Source: Apis mellifera (taxonomy: Eukaryota > Arthropoda > Insecta > Hymenoptera > Apidae). From it: a DNA stretch of 64,000 nucleotides. The position numbers were made by a program, and so were the translations under genes. Below the pieces are notes generated by a model. That model ran no database searches. It was not told the origin of the DNA and worked only from the letters and a program-made list of their open reading frames with translations. Positions 33,701 to 45,910 of the stretch are shown here, one piece after another. Location: positions 13,782,963 through 13,846,962 of the forward strand of contig NC_037643.1 in assembly GCF_003254395.2 (NCBI RefSeq). The letters are read 5' to 3'. The first letter of the stretch is position 1, and the number at the start of each line of letters is the position of its first letter.

Positions 33701-36439
33701 GAAAACTCGTAACGAGTACCACAATTTCGTACCATCAATCCGAAGGGGACGCTTAAAAGCTCATATTCTAAAATTACCGACGATAAATCATCCGCCAACG
33801 TTGATCCAATCATCCTACTATCCGCCTGAATTAAAGAAACAAACGTTCCAAAAAGACATTTTATTTCCACCTACTCGACCCCCAACATTATCGAATCACC
33901 CAACCCCAACCTATATAACCATAGACTCCGTCTAAACAGTAGAAACAAATCTTCAACCCAAACGAAAAAAAAGAAACGAGCCTAAATTATCCTGCCATCA
34001 ATTTTACCAAATTACCGCCAATCTCGGTTACGATCCCAACCTTCTCGAATTAAAAAAAAAAACCAAATCTTCGAGAAACGCTTCCTCCCTCAATTATCCA
34101 TCTAAACCTTTACCTCGTCAACGAAGAAACAGCAACAACAGCAACGACAACAACAACAGCTCGTGCGAGGAGGCACCATCTGCGTCTCCATCTGCTTTGC
34201 CCTGGCGGATTCGGCAGCTGGAAGACGAAGGAAGGTCGGCCAACGCCTCGAACTCTTGCCCTCTCCCTCTCCCCTCCCCGGATGTCGAGGATCCACCACG
34301 CGTCTCGGCGCGTGCGCGATAAATCACCGCTTCGCCCCCTCCGAGCGACGCGTTAATAAACGCACCGGTGAATTACGAATCGAGGGGGTTGCTCATTCAC
34401 CCCCTTTGGCGCCAACTAGAACTAAACTTTTCCATCGTTCGGATGCAAAGAGACTGTAATTAAATTTGTGATTCAGGAGAGTGAGAAGAGATGATCCAGG
34501 GAAATGATCGTGGAAACGAGGATCGAGAGATTTTTCGAAGAAGAAGAAGAAAAGGGATGTGCAATGGTTAATTGGATAGAAAGATAATTGTTTCAATCGT
34601 TTACTTAGTTTTTTTAAAACAGATTTACAGATTAAACAAAATATATTTTTAGGCAAATAAGGGATGATTGATCACGTTTCAATAATTGAGAAATATTCTG
34701 TTTATCAAGAAGCATTTAAATTTCAAAGCTGTTTTGATTTAATTTTTTTTTGTAGTAATGATTTTTTTCTAGAAACTTTCTATTTTTACTGTCATATTTG
34801 ATTCGCAAAATTATATTAAAATGAATTTTAACATTTATGGTGTCCATGATGTATTTTTAATTATAATTAATTTTAAGCTATCTTGCATTATAATGTATGC
34901 ATTTCCATCATTCTTTTATCTATTATTAACTTTGGTTGACAATTTTTTCAGTTTTATTCAGTTTTTATATCACTGCTTAGATTCATATCTTCTAACATCT
35001 GTTTCCTCTAGAATACAATTCTCAAGATCCATTCTCACTTTATTGTATATTTATTAAATTAGATATTATGCTTTCTAAATTAATTACCACTGCAACTACA
35101 ACTTTTCCGTTATTAAGTCACAAATATTTATTTATCTATCAATTATTACGTATCTTCATTTTTATTCTATACTAATTGAATGCAATGTCAATTTTCCTAT
35201 ATTATACGATAAAAAGCAATATTTTTTTCTAATAACAAACTCATTCTTTCACTGTTCATTCTTTGAAACATCAGAGCTGTCCTTGGATTAAACTGCACCA
35301 ATATGTTCTACGAGAAAAAAAAGTAAGGAAAGAGTATACCAAAACAGTTCAATCGAGCCCAATGATGACATTAGATATATTTTTACATTTAACAGGAATT
35401 ATAGAAACAATTAATTATCAATACTTTTCCTTCATACGACTCTTCTCCTTTCTTCCAAACTCCTTAACTTAAACTCCCAAACTTAAAACCTTCATCCACC
35501 TCGTGTCTTCGTCTCAATTTGAAAGACTCTCCCTCCCCTATTCTCATTGTTTCCAAAGCGACGAAACAAAGAGATGGCAGATGGCCGTCAGAAAAGACAG
35601 AGAGAAAGAGAGAGGAGTGGAAAGCACGAGTCACCGCGGCTTTTCCTTTTTCGAAAGGGGGAGGAGGAGGGGGGCGCATTACGGCCCATTAAGGGCCGTG
35701 ACACGTCGCGCCTTTTAAGGGATGAAACGCTTGGCTATTTGTTCTAATACGAAACCGATGCCTAATGACGATATATCATATCCCACGGCCTCCTCCGACC
35801 GTTGCTTCGTTTTCGAACCGTCACCCAATGAATCACGGCCGGCCAGAAGATGCTAATGCAACCGATTCATCTTGCCTCTCTCCGCTTTATTAAGACTTAG
35901 TTTTTCTCCGCGCCAAGGGAAGGAGGGAGAGACGTTTCACGCCGGTTCTTTTCTATTTTTTCCTCTCTCTTTTTCTTTCTTTGTCGGGTTGGCCAGGTTT
36001 TCTCCACCTAGATGGACTTCGATTAGTAGATATAAGTGGAGAAGATGGAGAGATGGATAGATGGATAGATGGAGGGAAGGGATCGATATCGAGAGGTCGG
36101 ACAAATTCCGATGCGAGTGAAACGCAAGCTCGTAAATCAATCAGATCCTTCGTTGAAATTCTTTTTTTTTCTTACGAGCAAGTTAGATGAATTTGTAAGA
36201 AGATTTGTTTCGATTCGAATGAAATATTTTATTTTATTTTTCTTTCATTTTATAACTTCTTCTCGTCGTTTTTTTTTTTTTTTGTTACAATGGTAGTTTT
36301 CATTAGCCTCAAAACAATATTACAATATATTGGAATCATAATATGTTTATATTATCTGAAAATCGACTTGCGATGATAATAATTATAATTATAATTAACT
36401 TGGTCACGAAAGATTAGTTAAGGTTCATTCGTAAAATTG
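33701..36439. other. Unique stretch: C/A-rich segment, AT-rich core, GC-rich island
   Basis: 33701-34130 is unusually A/C-rich on the plus strand. A CAA/CAG tract lies at 34128-34161, and 34160-34340 is GC-rich and open in one plus frame (listed separately). 34460-35480 is AT-rich with nothing recognised. 35500-35880 is GC-richer with GATGCTAATGCAA at 35849-35861, a POU/octamer-like word. ATGGATAG-type simple repeats occur at 36042-36073. Confidence 0.4.
34059..34322 (+). CDS. Weak candidate coding segment, Asn/Ser-rich, no start codon
   Basis: One plus frame is open from at least 34059 to a TAA at 34320-34322. It contains an Asn/Ser run (codons AAC/AGC, 34128-34160) followed by a mixed, acidic and Pro/Ser-rich stretch that includes SCEEAPSASPSALPWRIRQL. 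There is no Met, so it would need an upstream exon. CAG acceptor-like triplets occur inside the CAA/CAG tract. The A/C-rich composition makes protein-like translations easy to get by chance, and minus-strand frames are also open here. The family is not recognised. Confidence 0.2.
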   Translation, partial: KTKSSRNASSLNYPSKPLPRQRRNSNNSNDNNNSSCEEAPSASPSALPWRIRQLEDEGRSANASNSCPLPLPSPDVEDPPRVSARAR

Positions 36440-37860
36440 AGAACGCGTTAGAAATAGATTCATACAATTCTTCAAACTTCATCATCGATCGCTCGAACAT
36501 CGTATATTTCCTCTATCAATCAAACTACACTGAAAATCCTCCTTCATTTTCTTGTGATCGCTCCACACGAAGCCTTTTCATGGTTAAAACGTATTCCATT
36601 CGCTCGAAGATGGTATATCCTCTTTATCAAACAACATCAAAAATCACAAGGAAGAGAAGGTTCGTTTCTCTTCTTTGGATTGGTGGAATTTGGAAGGATA
36701 TTGACACACATCACAATCCAAAAGTGATTTTTCCATATGGAATATATAATATATAATACATTTCACCATTCATAATTCTTCATCATCAATCATTCAAAGA
36801 TACATAAGGTTCTTAATCAGTCAAATAACATTAAAAATTACATTGGCACATTGGAAATCACAATATAACACTGAAAATCGTCCAAAGAAAAAAGAACAGA
36901 TTCTCTCTTTCTTGTGATATCTTCAGATGGAACCCATCTATGGTTATAATACATTCCACGCCATTCAAATTCATCATTAATCGTTTAATGATTGTATATC
37001 CTCTCCATCAAGTCAAATTAATCAAAAATCACAAGAAAGAAAAGATTCTTAAAAGAAGAAAACCTTTGAAAAAAGATGGAACCATTCCACATTCATAATT
37101 CTCCAAATTCATCATCAATTACTCAAACATCCTATCCTCTCCATCAAATCAAATTAATCAAAAATCACAAGAAAGAAAAAATTCTTAAAAGAAGAAAAAC
37201 TTTGAAAAAAAAATGGAACCATTCCACATTCATAATTCTTCAAATTCATCATCAATATTTCAAAGATCGTATATAATTGACTCTCCATCGAGTCAAATTA
37301 ATCAAAAATCACAAGGAAGAAAAGATTCGTTTTTCTTATTTTTTTTTTTTTTTGGATTAATGGAATTTAATCCAATTTTATCTCCAGATGGAACCATTCC
37401 ATATTCATAATTCTCCAAATTCACCATCAATCCTTCAAAGATCGTATATCCTCTTTATCAAGTCAAACAATAATCACAAGAAAGAAAAGATTTTTAAAAG
37501 AAGAAAACCTTTGAAAAAAAATGGAATCATTCCTAATTCTCTACATTCATAATTCTCTAAATTCATCATCAATCGTTCAAAGATTATATCTTCTTCATCG
37601 AGTCAAATTAATCAAAAATCACAAGAAAAAAAAGATTCTTAAAAGAAAAAAATCTTTGAAAAAAGATGGAACCATTCCACATTCATAATTCTCCAAATTC
37701 ATCATCAATTACTCAAACATCCTATATTCTCTCCATCGAATCAAATTAATCAAAAATCACAAGGAAGAAAAGATTCGTTTTTCTTTTCTTTGGATTAATG
37801 AAATTTAATCCAAAAAAAATAAAACCTTTTCTCTTTCTTAATAACACTGAAAATTCCACT
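36440..37860. repeat. Degenerate left part of the 195-bp-type array, about 6 copies
   Basis: The anchor ATGGAACCATTCCA (or a variant) occurs near 36926, 37076, 37213, 37388, 37521 and 37666. Related words TTCATAATTCTCCAAATTCA, ATCGTATATCCTCT and AAAAATCACAAGAAAGAAAA recur between them. Units are 133-175 bp, shorter and more diverged than those to the right. Weak similarity begins as far left as about 36440. Confidence 0.85.
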
Positions 37861-38810
37861 TTCTTCTTTGCAATATCTCCAGATGGAACCATTCCACATT
37901 CATAATTCTCCATCAATCGCTCAAACATCGTATATTCTCTCCACTAAGTCAAACAACAATCACAAGAAAGAAAAGATTATTTTTTTTTTCTTTGGATTAA
38001 TAGAATTTAATCCAAAAAAAAAAATCTTTTCTCTTCGTTAATAATAAAATTCCACTTTCTTCTTTGCAATATCTCCAGATGGAACCATTCCACATTCATA
38101 ATTCTCCATCAATCGCTCAAACATCGTATATCCTCTCCATCGACTCAAACAACAACCACAAGAAAGAAAAGATTATTTTTTTTTTCTTTGGATTAATAGA
38201 ATTTAATCCAAAAAAAAAAAAATCTTTTCTCTTCATTAATAATAAAATTCCACTTTCTTTGCAATATCTCCAGATGGAACCATTCCACATTCATAATTCT
38301 CCATCAATCGCTCAAACATCGTATATTCTCTCCACTAAGTCAAACAACAATCACAAGAAAGAAAAGATTATTTTTTTTTCTTTGGATTAATAGAATTTAA
38401 TCCAAAAAAAAAAAAATCTTTTCTCTTCGTTAATAATAAAATTCCACTTTCTTTGCAATATCTCCAGATGGAACCATTCCACATTCATAATTCTCCATCA
38501 ATCGCTCAAACATCGTATATTCTCTCCACTAAGTCAAACAACAATCACAAGAAAGAAAAGATTATTTTTTTTTTCTTTGGATTAATAGAATTTAATCCAA
38601 AAAAAAAAAAATCTTTTCTCTTCGTTAATAATAAAATTCCACTTTCTTTGCAATATCTCCAGATGGAACCATTCCACATTCATAATTCTCCATCAATCGC
38701 TCAAACATCGTATATCCTCTCCATCGACTCAAACAACAATCACAAGAAAGAAAAGATTATTTTTTTTCCTTAAATTAATTTGAAAGAGTATCAAGATTGA
38801 CACATTAAAT
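37861..38810. repeat. Young tandem array, unit 194-196 bp, 5 near-identical copies, each with a long hairpin
   Basis: AGATGGAACC anchors (ATG at 37883, 38079, 38274, 38468, 38663) are spaced 196, 195, 194 and 195. Copies are almost identical except in T/A run lengths. In each of the first four units a stem forms between GAAAAGATTA...CTTTGGATTAA and TTTAATCC-A(n)-ATCTTTTC around a 5-base loop, for example 38361-38423. Because 195 is a multiple of three, the unit can be read through in one frame for up to two copies (38064-38390 and 38453-38773), which explains the repeated MEPFHIHNSP peptide. That frame breaks wherever a homopolymer changes length and is not a gene. Confidence 0.95.
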
Positions 38811-39690
38811 CACAATCCAAAAAAAAAAAAGAAACCCTCTCCTCTATCGTTAATAACAACACTGTGAAAATTCCAAAGAAAAGAAAAGAAAAGAAAAAGA
38901 ACCCTTCCTTCTTCCTCGTGATCTCTCCACATGGAACGCTTCGGAATAGCGTTCGGTCGCTGACAGTTTACGGAAGGCGTCGCGGCGCGTGCAACGCGGT
39001 TGGGAGCCGATCAGAGAAAGAACGAGAGAGAGAGAGAGAGAGAGAGAGAAGGAAGGGTTGTGGAGCGCGTGTCGTCGCTCGAAAGCCGGGGCAGCGAAAA
39101 TGGTTTTGTGCCAGAAAGTCTCGGATAAGTTAAACACGGGCCGCGGTCCGGAGGCGTCGTAAAGCGCCGCGGCGCCTTCGTGTTTACAAGGAGACGTCGA
39201 GGCCCACCAACCGCGTCATCCCTTTCCATCGACGCCTATGTATCGCCCTCCTTGTCTCGCCCCCACGGGGGCCGCGCCGCGTCCAAACTCTACTTATTCC
39301 TCGCCTATTTTCGTCCGCGTGACAAATCTCTCTATGTCGGGCCGGATTTATCGAGCGACATTCTGCCCCGTGCCGTGCCCATATGGTAGCCACGCGGGCT
39401 ATTTTCGTGAACGAGGTGCGGAATCACCTCCCTCTCTCTCTTTCTCTCTCTGTCTCCCTTCGCGGAAGCAACAACTTCTCGACGAGGGATCAGGTGGAAT
39501 CGGAACGAAAGGTGAAAATGAACGAACAGGAGGAGGAGAGAGGATATCGCTTTTCGTGGACGAAGATGAATCGAAATGCGGTTTTGTTCGATCGAGTTTT
39601 CCGTAAAATTAAAAGGAGACTATAAATTTAAAGTTTAATATTCTTTATAATTTTTATAGATATGAATATCATTTTGGACGCTGTCTCTCT
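38811..39690. other. CpG- and GA-rich island, promoter-like composition
   Basis: GC-rich from 38930 to 39560, with (GA)n at 39024-39049 and many CpGs. GA tracts in GC-rich DNA are common near insect promoters (GAGA-factor targets), but no clear TATA, start site or splice donor was identified. A small frame at 39100-39162 (ATG with A at -3, 20 codons) is the only conspicuous start. The longer overlapping frames on both strands are Ser/Arg/Pro-rich and unsupported. Confidence 0.35.
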
Positions 39691-39698
39691 TCGAAACT

Positions 39699-39815
39699 GT
39701 CTTTTAATAATACAGATGCACAATATATTGTATACTATAATAATAATAATAACGTGTCTTTTAATAATACAGATACACAATATATTCTATACTATAATAA
39801 TAATAACATGGAAAT
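39699..39815. repeat. Tandem duplication, unit 57 bp, 2 copies
   Basis: CTTTTAATAATACAGAT starts at 39701 and 39758. Both copies continue CACAATATATT, TATACTATAATAATAATA. They differ at a few positions and in the number of AAT triplets. Confidence 0.9.
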
Positions 39816-39829
39816 TGTATAAGAAATTA

Positions 39830-41654
39830 TACAACACCTTCATAATTAAAATGAAACGAGGCATAAGAGCAACAAGGCTTAGTGAAGAAATTTCTTCCAT
39901 CGACGTCAATCTTGTTGGAAGATATTGTCGCGAGGATCAATTATTCAAAAAGGAAGGGGAGAAAAAGAAAAAAAAAGGCGGTTCCAAGAACAAGAAATTG
40001 TTCTCCATCTTCGAATCGGTTAGATCGGATAAAATTATTGTGACCGAATCTCGATAAGATTCGCCAAAACGAAGATATATATATCGATCGATGCTCGAGA
40101 ATATCCTCGATCGATTCAAAATAATCACGAATCCTCGAATCCTCCACCACCTCATCTTGATGAATCGATACATTTCGATCTTTCCTATAGATAGATACTC
40201 CTTATAAATGAGACTCTTGTTCAGGAAGAGAATATCGAAACGAATTTTAGATGACTAATTTGGAAATTTAACGAACGAACGCGAATAATTTTTGGAACGA
40301 AATCTGGACTATCTCTCTAAGAAAATTTTTCATTTATCCCTCCCCTCTTTCTTATCTCAGTGGTATGAATAGGTTGGCTAATAGATTCCCCTAGGAGGCA
40401 TGGCATATCTCGAGGAGCGAAAAGGACACGAAAAGGTTCATCGTAGGACGCGTCGAAATGAAGGAGGAGGGAGGAGCAGAAATCTGGAGATAAAGAGAGA
40501 GAGCAACTATAATATAAGATAAGAGGAGTGGAAGGAGGAGACTGGAGCTGTCCTCCTCGAGAGAGAGGCGAGAGACAAATCGTTGGGGGAGGGAGGGGAA
40601 GGGGATTCGGTGGATGCGCATTAATCTGTATCAGGCCGGCCATCAATATTTAATCCTAATCCAGAGAATTGCCCCCCCGCTCGACCGCGTCCTCTTGGAG
40701 GAATGCCAATTTTCGACAGCGACCCCCCCTCTGAGAGTTTCGATATCCGAATAGTGAGCGCGATAATCCTTGAATAATATTTTCAATTGTTCGATTCATT
40801 CCGAGGAGAAGAATTTTCTCAAAAGAGTTCTCTCAAAATTCTTCACGTTAAGGAATTAAATAAGTATTATTTGGGAATAATTTAAAAATGTCGATTATCA
40901 CGATTAAAGAGATAAAAATATAAATCCATTGTAAATTTCACTTGTTCAATTTTAATTTGGCGTTAAGAATCTTAAAAGAAAATTTTTAATTTGTCCTTAC
41001 ACACTTTTAAAAATATTTTCATCTTGATTGAATCCACACGGCTCCATAGAATCTTTTGCTTTCCTCATCCTAGAAATGAATATCGAAGAACACATTAATT
41101 GAATTAATAAATGAAAACACTTCTCTTTAACCATCCTATCGAAACCAGAATCAGAATCAGAATCAGAATGAACTCTTCCCTAAAAAGGGGACGAAAAACT
41201 CGAGTACAGAGGAGATGCATTTAGGTCCAGCTATCGCGCAAGAAAAGAAAAGAAGAAACGAAAAAATCACAGAAAAAATCCTGTACACGAAGGAGAAGGA
41301 GTCTCTCGAATCTCGAAGGGAAGAAGAGAAGGGAGAAGACGAATGAGGGAGGGGAACTGGCCCATCGGGTCCTGCGCGATTAAAGAGTGCTGCGTAACGA
41401 GTGTTTCGTCCGATCGTTGGCGTAATTAATGGCGGAGAGTTGCGGCTGGACAGGCCGCGGCGTGTAATAATCGGTAATTACTCACGGTAATTAAATAATG
41501 CCGTTTATCGGCGCGCGATCGGGCGAAACGGGTGGCCCGCCAATACCGGCGCATCTTCCTTCCCTTTAGCCAGGTTAAACGCGGGCCCACGACACGACGA
41601 ATCGATAAATCTGCCTCGATTCCCATTTACCCTCTTCCTTTTCGTCCCTCGATC
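39830..41654. other. Unique stretch with homeodomain-site-rich island
   Basis: A/T- and GA-rich sequence to 40640, a CpG-rich patch at 40660-40740, AT-rich to 41100, then a GC-richer island at 41330-41640. In it, 41425-41515 has closely spaced TAATTA-type words (GTAATTAATGG, CGGTAATTACTCACGG, GTAATTAAATAATG). Frames at 39662-40057 and 40317-40646 are low-complexity (Ile/Lys or Ser/Leu/Pro) and are not called. Confidence 0.4.
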
Positions 41655-42930
41655 ACTTGCGATTTTTACTTGGAAATTGATTTAAGTTTAGCTTCGAAAA
41701 TTTGCCTTTTTTGGACATTGAATGGAGAAATGTGCGTATATCTTGCGTTTGAGGATTTGTTGAGAAAAGTATTATTGTTGCTCTTCTCTGGAAATTGATC
41801 ATGATTTAACTTTAGCTTCGAAAATTTTCCTTCAAGAAATGTATGTATATCTTACGTTTGGGGATTTGTTAAGAAAAGTATTATCATGAATTAAAATTGA
41901 ATTAAGAAGATCACTTGGAAATTGATCGTAATTTAGCTTTAGCTTCGAAAATTTTCTTTTATAGATATTAAATCAAGAAATGTGTGTATATCTTGCGTTT
42001 GAAGGATTGTTAAAAAGGGTGTTATTAAATTAAAAATATCACTGATATGAAAATTAATTGATTTAACTTTAGCTTCGAAAATTTTCTTTCGTGGACATTG
42101 AATTGAGAAATGTGTGTATATCTCTTGTGTTTGAGGATTTGTTGAGAAAGGATGTTATTAAATTACAAATATCATTGATATGAAAATTAATCGTGAGTTA
42201 ACTTTAGCTTGAAAAGAAGAAAATTTTTCTTCTTGGATATTGAATCGAGAAATCGAGAAATGTGTATATCTTGCATTTGATGGATTTGTTCAGAAAGGTA
42301 TTATCGCTGCTCTTCTGGAAATTAATCGTGATTTAAGTTTAGCTTCGAAAATTTTCCTTCGTAGATGGTTAAATCTATATATTTTGATTCGAGGAGGAAA
42401 TGTATGTGTTGAAAAAGGTAAAAAGATTGCTGTTCTTCTCTAAAAATTCAGCATTAGTTTTGAAAATTTTCCTTCGTGGATATTTTCTTCTTTGGATTTG
42501 TTAAGAAAGGTATTATCACGTGAATTAAAAAGATCACTGCTCTTCTCTGGAAATTAATCGTGATTCAACTTTGAAAATTTTCCTTCTTGGACATTGAATC
42601 GAGAAATGTACATCTTACGTTTGAGGAATATATATATATATTGAAAAAGATATTAAAGATTACTATTTTTCTCTGGAAATTCAGTATTAGCTTCGAAAAT
42701 TTTCCTCCATTGAATCGAGAAATATATCATTGAATTAAAAATATCACTGCTCCTCTCTGGAAATTACCGATCGTGAACAAAGCTTCGAAAATTTTCCTTC
42801 GATTATTGAAACGCGTTTTACATTCCGCTTTGAGGAGTTTGTTTGAATTAAAATGATCACTGCTCTTCCCTAAAAATTATTATTTAACTTCAGTTTTGAA
42901 AATTTTCTTTCTTTAAATTAAAATATATAT
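41655..42930. repeat. Tandem array, unit about 92-135 bp, about 11 copies
   Basis: The anchor GCTTCGAAAATTTTCCTTC or a variant starts near 41691, 41815, 41943, 42073, 42207, 42343, 42454, 42571, 42690, 42783 and 42890. Shared segments are CTCTGGAAATTGATCGTGAT, TAACTTTAGCTTCGAAAA, ATTGAATCGAGAAATGTG, TATATCTTGCGTTTGAGGAT and TGTTAAGAAAGGTATTAT. Copies are strongly diverged, and the right end fades by about 42930. Confidence 0.85.
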
Positions 42931-43439
42931 TATATTCCCTCGTTTGTTTCAAGAAAATCGAAAAATTTATTATCGAATAAAATTATTCCAATTCACAATT
43001 GTAAATAAATTTATTTTTTCTTGATCGTCCAACGTTATTATTCACAAGATATCGTTACAATCTGGTATAAAAGAGATCCCTTTTCGTTGTCCAATTCCGG
43101 GGAGCGGGGAAAAGAGTATGGTATCGGAGAGTTTTGGCCAGAACAAATGGCGCTATTCCACCCGCTTAATAACGCGGATAAACCGACCGTCCGTTGCTCA
43201 TCCGTAAACACGTCCGGCTACGCCTCCACGGACATTCGTCAGCTCCGTTTTGACAACCGTTTTTGCAAGCGTCGCGGTTCGCGATCGAGTATTCCTCCCG
43301 CGAGCGCCACGGAAAACGTAGCAAGAAAACGTTCCAAGGACTAATACACCGATGTCCCCAACTAATACACCGTGAAACCAATCGTGCCTCTTATTTATTA
43401 TTATTTGTTATTATCAGGGACGCGTACGATTCTAACTTC
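42931..43439. other. Unique island between arrays
   Basis: A GC-richer segment at 43070-43380 sits between two arrays. A plus frame (43021-43344, from a TTG) and a minus frame (43166-43381) are both open, with no splice or family evidence for either. CTAATACACCG occurs twice at 43342-43352 and 43360-43371, a short direct repeat. Confidence 0.4.
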
Positions 43440-45910
43440 CTCTTTCTTTCCATAGAGAAGAGTTTATTTATTGATGATCGAAGAATTATATTCTTCAATA
43501 TTCTCTAGAGAAGAGTTTACTTACTGATGATCTGAAGAATTATATTCTTCAATATTCTCTCTTTGGAAGTATATTCTCTTCTTTGGATTTTTCGTTCGAA
43601 AGCGGATGATCGTGTACACTTTTCAAATTTCCAATCTCTGATTCGTAGAGAAGAATTTAATTATAGTTAGTTACTATAGAATTTAATTATATTCTTCAAT
43701 TCGAAATTATTAATCTCTTCTTTGGATTTTTCGTTCGAAAGCTGATGATCGTGTACACTTTTCAAATTTCTAAATCTTTTTCAAATCGCTGATTCGTAGA
43801 GAAGAATTTATTTATCGATGATCGAAGAATTATATTCTTCAATTCGAAATTTTATTAATTTCTTCCTTGGATTTTTCCTTCGAAACGAAAGCGAATGATC
43901 GTGTACAAATTTTCAAATTTTATTTATTTATAATCGAATTATAATAATTGAATTATACTCTTCAATTCGAAATTATTAATCTTATTTATAATCGAATTAT
44001 ACTCTTCAATTCGAAATTATTAATCTTCCTTGGATTTTTCCTTCGAAACGAAAGCGAATGATCGTGAATTATATTCTTCAATTCGAAATTTTATTAATTT
44101 CTTTCTTGGATTTTTCCTTCGAAACGAAAGCGAATGATCGTGTACACTTTTCAAATTTTACTTATTTATAATCGAATTATAATAATCGAATTATACTCTT
44201 CAATTCGAAATTATTAATCTTCCTTGGATTTTTCATTCGAAACGAAAGCGGATGATCGTGTACACTTTTCAAATTTTACTTATTTATAATTGAAGAATTA
44301 TATTTTTCAATTATCAATCTCTTTTTTGGATTTTTCTTTCGAAAGAAAAGCAGATGATCGTGTACACTTTTCAAATTTTACTTATTGATAATCGAAAAAT
44401 TATACTCTTCAATTCAAAATTTTTAATTTCTTCCTTGGATTTTTCGTTCAAAACAAAAGCGGATGATCGTGTACACTTTTCAAATTTCCAATCTCTGATT
44501 CGTACACTTTTCAAATTTCCAAATCTTTTTCAAATCTCTGATTCGTAGAGAAGAATTTACTTATCGATGATCGAAATTATATTCTTCAATTATATTCTTC
44601 AATTCGAAATTATTAATCTCTTCCTTGGATTTTTTATTCGAAACGAAAGCGGATGATCGTGTATATTTTTCAAATTTCCAATCTCTGATTCGTATACTTT
44701 TCAAATTTCCAAATCTTTTTCAAATCGCTGATTCGTAGAGAAGAATTTACTTATGGACGATCTGAAGAATTATATTCTTCAATATTCTCTCTTTGGAAGT
44801 ATATTCTCTTCTTTGGATTTTTCGTTCGAAACAAAAGCGGATGATCGTGTACACTTTTCAAATTTCTGATTCGTAGAGAAGAATTTACTTATCGATGATC
44901 GAAGAATTATATTCTTCAATTATATTCTTCAATTCGAAATTTTATTAATCTCTTCCTTGGATTTTTCCTTCGAAACAAAAGCGGATGATCATATACACTT
45001 TTCAAATTTCTACTTATTGATAATCGAAGAATTATATTCTTTAATTCGAAATTATCAATCTCTTCCTTGGATTTTTCATGTACACTTTACATTTTTCAAA
45101 TTTCCAATCTCTGATTCATAGAGAAGAATTTATTTATGGACAATTTGAAGAATTATATTCTTCAATTCGAAATTGTATCAATCTCTTCCTTGGATTTTGC
45201 ATGTACACTTTACATTTTTCAAATTTCCAATCTCTGATTCATAGAGAAGAATTTACTTATCGACAATTTGAATAATTATATTCTTCAATTCGAAATTATT
45301 AATCTTTTTTGGATTTTTCGTTCGAAATGAAAGCGGATGATTGTGTACACTTTTCAAATTTCTGATTCGTAGAGAAGAATTTACTTATCGATGATCGAAG
45401 AATTATTTTCTTCAATTATATTCTTCAATTCGAAATTTTATTAATCTCTTCCTTGGATTTTTCCTTCGAAATAAAAGCGAATGATCGTGTATACTTTTTA
45501 AATTTTACTTATTTATAATCGAAGAATTATATTCTTTAATTCGAAATTATCAATCTCTTCCTTGGATTTTTCATGTACACTTTACATTTTTCAAATTTCC
45601 AATCTCTGATTCATAGAGAAGAATTTACTTATGGACAATTTGAAGAATTATATTCTTCAATTCGAAATTTTATCAATCTCTTCCTTGGATTTTTCCTTCG
45701 AAACGAAAACGGGTGTACACTTTTCAAATTTTTACTTATTTATAATCGAAGAATTATATTCTTCGATTCGAAATTATCAATTATCTCTTCCTTGAATTTT
45801 TCGTGTACACTTTTCAAATTTCCAATCTTCTTCATAGAGAAGAACTTACTTATCGATAGTCGAAGAATTCCTTTTCGAAAACGACACTTTTCAAATTTCC
45901 AATCCCTGAT
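43440..45910. repeat. Largest tandem array, unit about 80-190 bp, about 18 copies
   Basis: The anchor TTGGATTTTTC recurs about 18 times between 43583 and 45792. Units share GATTCGTAGAGAAGAATTTA, CTTATCGATGATCGAAGAAT, TATATTCTTCAATTCGAAAT, TATTAATCTCTTCCTTGG, CGTTCGAAACGAAAGCGGAT and GATCGTGTACACTTTTCAAA. Unit lengths vary because sub-blocks are lost or doubled, for example the TTTCCAATCTCTGATTCGTA block near 44480-44520. Two long units at 45060-45280 and 45560-45680 lack the GATGATCG block and have an extra TGTACACTTTACATTTTTCA. Frames such as 45573-45998 translate this repeat and are not genes. Confidence 0.93.

Noticed and set aside
38064..38773. Repeated peptide MEPFHIHNSP... encoded in tandem, looking like a repeat protein
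   Set aside because: It is the translation of a 195-bp DNA repeat whose length happens to be divisible by three; homopolymer changes break the frame between copies and long A/T runs encode Lys/Phe blocks.
43440..45910. Regular repeats with spacers, superficially CRISPR-like
   Set aside because: Spacers are themselves repeated and diverged, units vary from 80 to 190 bp, no cas-like gene exists and the genome is animal.
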